Assembly (NCBI GenBank): GCA_036897095.1
Contig: JAYMSP010000123.1
Coordinates: forward strand, 1 to 64,000
Reading direction: 5' to 3'
DNA from: Plantago elongata
Lineage: Eukaryota > Streptophyta > Magnoliopsida > Lamiales > Plantaginaceae
DNA length: 64,000 nucleotides
How positions within the stretch are numbered: position 1 is the stretch's first letter; every line of letters starts with the position of its first letter. Positions 57,608-64,000 of this stretch are shown piece by piece. The position numbers and the translations under genes are program-made. The notes beneath the pieces are model-generated. The model was not told the DNA's origin and did no database searches. It saw only the letters and a program-made list of their open reading frames with translations.

Positions 57608-58026
57608 TGTTGGAACTTTTTCGGAGTTCCAATTCGACCCGCTCTAAAAAAAGTGACTAAGTTCGCCTAGAGGTCCAATATTGATGGAGTATTTTTTATT
57701 TATTCTTAATTGTCTTATTTTAAGTAATTAAATTATGTCTTGATTATCAAGTCAACGAATAATTGTAAAGTATCTGCAGGAGTATTCTATTCCTAGAATT
57801 GGTTTCTTGTTAGGTAACTCTAGATTATAGCATATCTTTTCAATATTTTATTTTCTTTAACTTACTTGATTACCTAGGGCTTAATTAACCCTAATATTAA
57901 TGAAGACTGATATTTTCATTACTCTGACTGTGTTGCGTGCACAAGCTAGGTCAAACCCTATATGCGAACCTACTCCTTTAACAAGTGAACCCGCTCTAGC
58001 GGCAAAGTTTACTAATTCCTCCAACA
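57608..58026 (+). mobile_element. Gypsy-like LTR, fossil
   Basis: About 419 bp begin TGTTGGAAC and end CCTCCAACA, giving the TGTTGGA/TCCAACA inverted termini of an LTR. It is followed at once by AATTAGCGCTGGAAT, which resembles the leader and primer-binding region of plant Ty3/gypsy elements. No coding region or second LTR was recognised downstream. It is broken; age cannot be judged without a partner. Confidence 0.45.
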
Positions 58027-58920
58027 AATTAGCGCTGGAATAAACAACATCCCATCAAGCTCTCTCAATGCAGAGTCCCATCTACCTACACTATAGAACT
58101 GTAAGAGCTTCTCAGGGCTCCAAGCACTCGCACGCTCAAATCGACCTTCATAATATTTTATACTCAAAATCGATTTAGTCCAACAAACATGTCACATGAT
58201 CAGTAACAACCCACATCTCCACATCCGGAGTATTTGGGATAGTTAAAGTAATATCTCATAAGAGAGACCAGGGGTGACTAAGTCTGTGTAAACCCAAAAG
58301 ATGTAGGTGCTGCATCTATACTAACTTTGCTTTTTGCATGATTTGCTAGTAGTTCATGATCAAATGACTTTATTTAGCAAGTTATTTAAAAAATGAATGT
58401 AGTTTTTGTGTACATTCTATTTCTGGGGCCTCTCTCACATTACTTTACCATTAGCTTTTGTTTGTTTTAAAGTACAAACTGAACATGGGCCATGAATAAC
58501 ACTAGTAGTTATCCATCTTCTTCACGTTCTATCTTTTCAGTGTACAATCCAAATTGAGCGGCCCAAAGTTGGATGTGACAATGTTATCTGCCGGAAACCT
58601 AAACAAAACAACAAAAACACTTTCATTTCATATCTTTAATTAGAGGCAAAATGACAGCTATGAAAATAAATATGAAGGTTTTTAGGTGGGGGAATTTGCG
58701 GCTGTAATTTGGCAGGCAAATTGTGGCAGCCTAGTTCATCAAATTTGGCATAATCAGAAGTTAGGCAAATTGTGTCACTCCTAAAGAGTGCACCACATGA
58801 GATCATATATTGTCGAACGTTAGTAATAGCCTCAGTCATGTGATAGATGTGATATGGGTGTGATACAGAATGCCCGAACCCCTCTTTTTGATAAATTGAA
58901 CAACTATTTTGCTAAAAAAA

Positions 58921-58960
58921 TTTTATTTTTTTTAAAACGGCTAAAATTGAACTCTAAGAG
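58921..58960 (-). mobile_element. tRNA-derived SINE tail (decayed)
   Basis: The plus strand reads a T-run then AAAACGGCTAAAATTGAACTC, matching the GAAACGGCTAAGTTGACTCG of the copy at 46410. Only the 3' end is recognisable. Confidence 0.4.
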
Positions 58961-59743
58961 TTATATATGCTATTGCAAACATTGAGAAAAGTTTGTTCAC
59001 AAGTCCCTGAATAACAGTAAGTCAGTAACTCGAGCTGCTTTAGGCACTTGGTATATTTCAGGAAACCAACTAACCAATATATTCAATTTGACTGATGTTG
59101 GGGATTTTGGGACCATTTTGCAAAAGGAAGATCAACTCCAGGCCCATGATTGCAGGATGGTAATGAGCGTAGACTGGGCTTCACGAGACCCAGTTTTGGT
59201 CTGTAATTATTTATAGGCCCAGCCCATCTCATGGCTTGGAACTGGGCCTAAAATTGGGCCAAATCCGATCGTATGAATTATCAAGTCTACATTTGTAACA
59301 TTTAACTTCCTTGTAGGCCGATATCTGATCCTTAAGACTGTCGTTAATATATGATTTTACTGATCTTTTAAATGATAAATCAGATATAGTTTACCACGTT
59401 GTTCATAGTTCGAGGCACAATTGTTACTACAAATGTGATTGTAATATATTGTTATCATGTGGTCAACTGCAAATTCATTCTAATGTGATCCACAAACGAA
59501 GGAGACATATGTTAATGATTTTAGAATACATTTTAAATTTTAAACTTTTTTGATACAATTTCAAATTTTCCAGAACAATTAGTAATATCTCAAAATTTTA
59601 AGAGTCTAAAATATTGAAAAGAGTCTCTCTGATTCGAAGTCAATTTCAAAAGTTAGACGTTTCAAAATTTCTATTTCCATTTCAATTTCAATGAGATTTA
59701 GAATCGTATTACTGCAAAATTGACCTGGATGCCTGGATCCAGG

Positions 59744-60275
59744 TAGGGGTGGACATCGGACATGAAATTTGGGACTTTGGAATTTTAGAAATGGAAATTC
59801 GGAATCGGGACAATTATTTAACATTTCAATCCTGTCTCAAATAAAATCGGGATTTTCGGGATTGGCACTTCGAAAGAGATCGGCAGGATTTCAGGATTCC
59901 AAATAAGTCTAATGCATATTCATCATCCAATTCAAATACTAAGTTGTTTTATACTATTTTTTAAACAAATATAGGTAAGATAATATGTTTGATTCCAAAC
60001 TTTAAACATCATCATACATGTAACTCCACTATAATTAAATCAACAAGAAAATTAAAGACTAAATTTGATTCAAAAGTCAGAACACTCATTGTTGATCTAA
60101 AATATGTATAATTCAACTCGGGATCCTAAATTATTGGGATGTAAAATCAATCCCAATCTCTTCCCAAAATTTAATATAGAAATTCGAGATTTATCTTAAA
60201 CGGGATCAAAAATTTTAAAAAATAGAATTCGGGATCGGAATTAAAAAGAAAAATTTATCCAAATGCCCAACCCTA
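59744..60275. mobile_element. Non-autonomous hAT-like element with target duplication
   Basis: 532 bp with ends TAGGGGTGGACAT and, reverse complemented, TAGGGTTGGGCAT. An 8-bp target duplication flanks it with one mismatch: GATCCAGG at 59736-59743 and GATCCAAG at 60276-60283. TAGGG ends and an 8-bp duplication define hAT elements. The inside repeats TCGGGAT/AATCGGGA words and has no transposase. It ends about 110 bp before the SMG8 start codon. Confidence 0.82.
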
Positions 60276-60388
60276 GATCCAAGTACAACCGAGATATCCG
60301 ACCCTTTACTCCACCAACCAAGTAGTCTCTCCAAAACAATCCCGTTCATCTTGTGCTAAATTCTCCGTCCCTAAAACCCAACTTTCCG

Positions 60389-63300
60389 ATGGACAACCGT
60401 TCGCACTCTGTGCGAGTGCTCGTTCGTCCACCCACTCCACCTCCTCCGCCCGTCTCCGAACAACCTGCTCCTCAAAACGGCGTCGTAGTTGTAGGTTTCA
60501 TCGGAAACCGCTCCGATGATTTGGCTCACCTCATCAACAAAGTAATCGACTCCAATGTCTTCGGCACTGGTAGTTTAGACACTTCGTTTCACTTCGAGGA
60601 CACGGATATAGCTCGGTGGTTCCAGAGGAGGAAATTGAGCTTCTATCATGATCAGGAGAAGGGGATTTTGTTCGTGCAGTTTTCTCCTAGTGGATTTGGA
60701 TTCGAGGATCAGGAGCTTGGTGATCTTCAAGGCTTGCTCTTCATGTTCTCTGTATGTTTTTTGCTCTCATTATGTTAATTGTTTCGTTTCGTTTTCGTGT
60801 TACTGATAGTATCTTAAGTTTTAGTACTAGTTTATGGAGTAAGCTCGAAGATGCTACTGGTGTTTAATTTTTAGTTTTAGTTTTCTAGAGAACATATAGC
60901 TACTACTACATGTTACGAAATGAGCTAATTGCAAAATGTGGAGGGAAGAGTGTATTGGTATTGGTAAACTAGACAGGCAGTTTATATATGCTGTAAGTTC
61001 GTGTGGCTTAAACTGAAAGACAGCACAAGCTGTGGTTGATCGGTGAATGGAAAGCATTTGGATTAAGTAGGAAACACGTTGTTTAATCTGGTTCGTGAGA
61101 TGTAGTTGAGTTGGCAAGTATTGTTTGGGTTGTATTGAATGTATCTCTGATTTTTTTTATAACGGTATGATAACAGTAGGTGATCACACATGTCGGCTAA
61201 TATGTAGAATTTGGCATCTTTACCCATGACGATAACAAACTTCACAATCTACCATAAAACACTGCAATGCACACCTGTTTGATGTTTTGGCATTTACTTT
61301 TCACATTTATTAAAACCTGAAACATCCTCCGGAAAGTTTATCCTGACCTTGTCCTTGATACTTTTTATTAAACTTCTATAACTAGGTCTAGTTTAGCAAC
61401 CTGGAGCATGTATCCATATGTCTTTGTCCGAATATGCAACCTTTTCTCTTTGAGATTAGAGGACCTTTTGCCATTGTCTCCAGTATTTGTTCATATTCTT
61501 TAAAGTTTGAAAGCCACGTGATCGGATTTTAGCAGTGCAGGTCTGTCACGTTATAATACTTGTACAAGAGGGGTCACGGTTTGACACTCAAATGTTACAA
61601 AAGTTCCGGGTTGTCCAAGCTGCTAAACATGCAATAGCATCATATTTTAGATCGCAAAATTTGCCTTCAATAGCATCTAGGGAGCGTCCTTCAGCTTCTC
61701 CATGGATGTCTTCTTCTGGTGCATCACCGAGCAACCCTTCCCCTGGCAAAATTCGAGGCCGTAATGGTTCAACAATCACAGTTATGTCTAGTTTAGGTAC
61801 TCAGACCTCTTTGTTACCTGGTCAATGTACCCCAGTTTTACATTTTGTTTTCCTTGATGATTTCACTGATATCCAATTGAATGGTAGTTCTGAAGAGTCT
61901 TCAGAGACCTCAATAAATACATCAGCAAGTTTGAACGTTTCAGCTAGAGCAGGCCTGCCTATGAAAGGGCCTGGCTCTGTTGTTGTGCTTGCACGACCTG
62001 CTAATAAGTCTGAAGGTGGACCAAAGAAGAAGTTACAGTCATCTCTTGAGGCACAGATTCGTTTCTCAATAAAAAAATGTCGAACGCTTTCCATTTCCGA
62101 GAGTAGCCATGCTGGCTTGAGGAGTGGGGCTGCATCTAATTCAATCCCTTTGTTTTCACTTGATGCATCAAAAGGTGTTTCACTTATAGATGCTTGTTCC
62201 TGTCAAAGTAGCGAATCCCTTGATTTTGCTATTAGCCTTGTTGACGAAGTATTAGAAGGGAAAGCGACATCGGATTCTCTTCTGCTTGAAATCCAACAAA
62301 AGGTTGCAAAGAAAGAAGACATTATATCTCTCAATGAGTTCATCTATAGGCAGTCTGATATCTTAAGAGGGAAAAGTGGCATGGTTTCTACCAGCAATGG
62401 GTCTACTGGTGTTGGCATGGTTGCTGTAGCTGCAGCAGCTGCTGCCGCATCAGTTGGTTCTGGAAAAAAGGTAAACACTCCAGCACTCCCGAGTATAGAG
62501 ATATGGTCTTCCTCATGTCAGCGAATTCTTCAAGGAATTCTCTCTACGAAACATGCAATTAAAAGTGATTCTGACTCCAACCTAAACAGTGGTGATTCCT
62601 TACAGACTGAGAATTTAGCTTCTTCCTATCCTTTACAATCTGCTGTTTCTCAGCTGGAAAATGGCATTGGGATGAACACTAGATTTTCAACCTTGTGGTG
62701 TGAAAAGGCCTTTCCGGTTGCGAAGGAAGCTTATTTAGACGATCTACCTCCCTGTTATCCAAGTGCTCAGCACGAGGACCATTTAAAGAAGGCCATGTTG
62801 TCCCTGACCTCAATGGTAAAGGGACCTGCATTACAATTCTATCTTCAAAAATTGAAAGATGAATGCACATCTATCTGGAGTTCTGGACGGCAACAGTGTG
62901 ATGCGGTTAGTCTGACTGGGAAGCCCTGCATCCATCAAAGGCATGAAACCAATGATCTTCCAGCCGAAGATATCAAGTATCATTCAAGTGAATTTGTATA
63001 TCTCCATGCTTGTGCTTGTGGCCGTTCTAGGAGTTTACGACCAGATCCCTTTGATTATGACACCGCAAATGTTGTCTTTAATGTTTTTGCGGATTGTGAT
63101 AAGCTTCTTCCCTTGGCCAAGTTTCCAGAAGAGGGCATTAAGGGACCTATTCAGCCTTCACATTGGAATCTGGTGCGGATTGGCAGCGCAAGGTACTATG
63201 ATCCTTCAAAAGGTTTACGTCAGAGTGGTTTTTGTGCAACTCAGAAGTTTCTTCTTAAGTGGACTATATCAGAGAAGCTACATAAAGATAACCATACACT

Positions 63301-64000
63301 GGTCAATGATTTCCAGCGAGTTCCGTTAGATAGCAACATCAGTGGTGAGACCATTGTCAATGCTAATAACAAGAAATCTCATGCTGATCAGGTGACAACT
63401 GGGGTAATGCAGGACAGAATTGACTCACAAGTGATGCCATCTTCTGATGCCTCTTTCCCGAACAATAATAGCATGACTTTTGGTCAGGTTCTGTCTAACT
63501 TTTCAATGAAGAAACCTTTTTCCGAAGTTGTTGCCGGACCGGCTTCTACTGCTAACTCGGGGTTTCCCCCTCTCTTTTCAAGAAAGCAACCTTTACAAGA
63601 TTCTGATAGAGGTGTTAAAGTATATCACCCAGGACACCGTGCTCTGGAGAGATCTGGTGAAATTGTGTATAATCAAGAGTCTAAAAGGGCTGATAAGGCT
63701 TCTGTTGATAAAGTACACATTGACAATGGGATTGCTGGGGATAAGCTTAAGGATGGTCATCCTTTTTTACATATTGGCAGCGTACCTCTAAATATGACTG
63801 GCAAACAGAATATTAAAGTTTCCAATAGTATGAAGCATGTTACAGTATATGTAGGCTTTGAACATGAGTGTCCCCGAGGCCACAGGTTTATATTAAATCT
63901 GGACCATCTTGATGAACTTGATTCATCATATGCAGTGACTGAAGAGAAAGAAATTCCTTTATCAACGGAAAATTCAGATAAGAAACAAGATCATGCTAAA
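60389..64000 (+). CDS. SMG8: Nonsense-mediated mRNA decay factor SMG8 (5' part; runs off the window)
   Basis: Exon 1 is 60389-60751 (121 codons) and exon 2 opens at 61541 and stays open to the window end, giving the first 941 residues. The start is the ATG of MDNRSHSVRV; the upstream in-frame GTG was not used. A Pro-rich stretch leads into VVVVGFIGNRSDDLAHLI, the start of the G-domain-like N-terminal fold. Later landmarks are QEGSRFDTQMLQKFRVVQAA after the intron, a poly-Ala run near residues 415-425, a Cys-rich HACACGRSRSLRPDPFDYD block, and YVGFEHECPRGHRF (C898). These fit the SMG8 family (DUF2146). SMG8 with SMG9 binds and restrains the SMG1 kinase that phosphorylates UPF1. The C-terminal end lies beyond the window. 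Confidence 0.93.
60752..61540 (+). other. SMG8 intron 1
   Basis: Bounded by TTCTCT|GTATGT and AGTGCAG|GTCTGT; phase 0. No gene or repeat recognised inside. Confidence 0.9.

Larger units (their letters stand above)
53421..60388. other. Gene-poor interval between ZAT5-like gene and SMG8
   Basis: About 7 kb with no supportable gene. It contains a pair of TTA-type MITEs (about 54130-54381), a plastid-derived scrap (56738-56851), a gypsy-like LTR (57608-58026), a SINE tail (58921-58960) and a hAT-like element (59744-60275). The sequence around 56160-56390 is extremely AT-rich. Confidence 0.55.

Noticed and set aside
60353-60388. Twelve extra residues at the SMG8 N-terminus
   Set aside because: They start with GTG. 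The ATG at 60389 is the first usable start.
1-64000. CRISPR arrays, operons, rRNA genes, integrated bacterial systems
   Set aside because: Nothing with regular spacers or polycistronic layout was seen; the gene structure is plainly plant nuclear.

Overview
This is nuclear DNA from a flowering plant, almost certainly a eudicot. It is AT-rich, its genes have short exons with GT-AG introns, several products are typical of land plants or plastids, and the gaps between genes are littered with Stowaway-like, Tourist-like and hAT-like MITEs, tRNA-derived SINEs and LTR fossils. I suspect an asterid but cannot prove it from the sequence.

Layout. 1-1044 is the broken end of a PIF/Harbinger transposase. 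1.5-2.1 kb holds two Stowaway-like MITEs in opposite orientation. 2.9-16.6 kb holds three head-to-tail, apparently intact serine carboxypeptidase-like genes of the SCPL51 type on the minus strand, each with 13 coding exons of nearly the same sizes. 18.7-19.4 kb is an intronless histone H2B variant with a long disordered N-terminal tail (H2B.8/H2B.S type). 20.1-20.6 kb is an ATL-type RING-H2 ubiquitin ligase. 21.8-27.1 kb (minus) is a large C-terminal RING-finger protein with seven coding exons. 27.1-34.3 kb is gene-poor. 34.3-35.2 kb is CKS1, the CDK-binding subunit. 36.3-37.6 kb is a short copia-like LTR fossil that abuts the first (non-coding) exon of a small gene for a 71-residue membrane protein (37.5-39.6 kb). 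40.9-44.0 kb is pheophorbide a oxygenase (PAO) and 44.9-47.6 kb is plastid ribosomal protein L9. 52.5-53.3 kb (minus) is a ZAT5-like C2H2 zinc-finger repressor. 53.3-60.3 kb is gene-poor and holds MITEs, a gypsy-like LTR and a scrap of plastid trnA intron. 60.4 kb to the right edge is the 5' part of SMG8 (nonsense-mediated decay), with a hAT-like MITE directly upstream.

The genes do not form one pathway. The order looks inherited rather than assembled: from memory of Arabidopsis locus numbers, SCPL51, ATL57, the large RING gene and CKS1 lie within At2g27920-At2g27960, and PAO and RPL9 are neighbours (At3g44880/At3g44890). The main novelties against that background are the carboxypeptidase triplication and the H2B variant lying between SCPL51 and ATL57.

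I found no CRISPR array, operon or obviously new multi-gene system. The items most worth a second look are the SCPL51 array, the H2B variant (with Asn at the usual ubiquitylation lysine), the LTR touching a host first exon, the dimeric TTA-flanked MITE family, the SINE family and the plastid insertion. All exon joins were made by eye from reading frame and splice-site consensus; for every multi-exon gene complete in this window the exons sum to an open frame.
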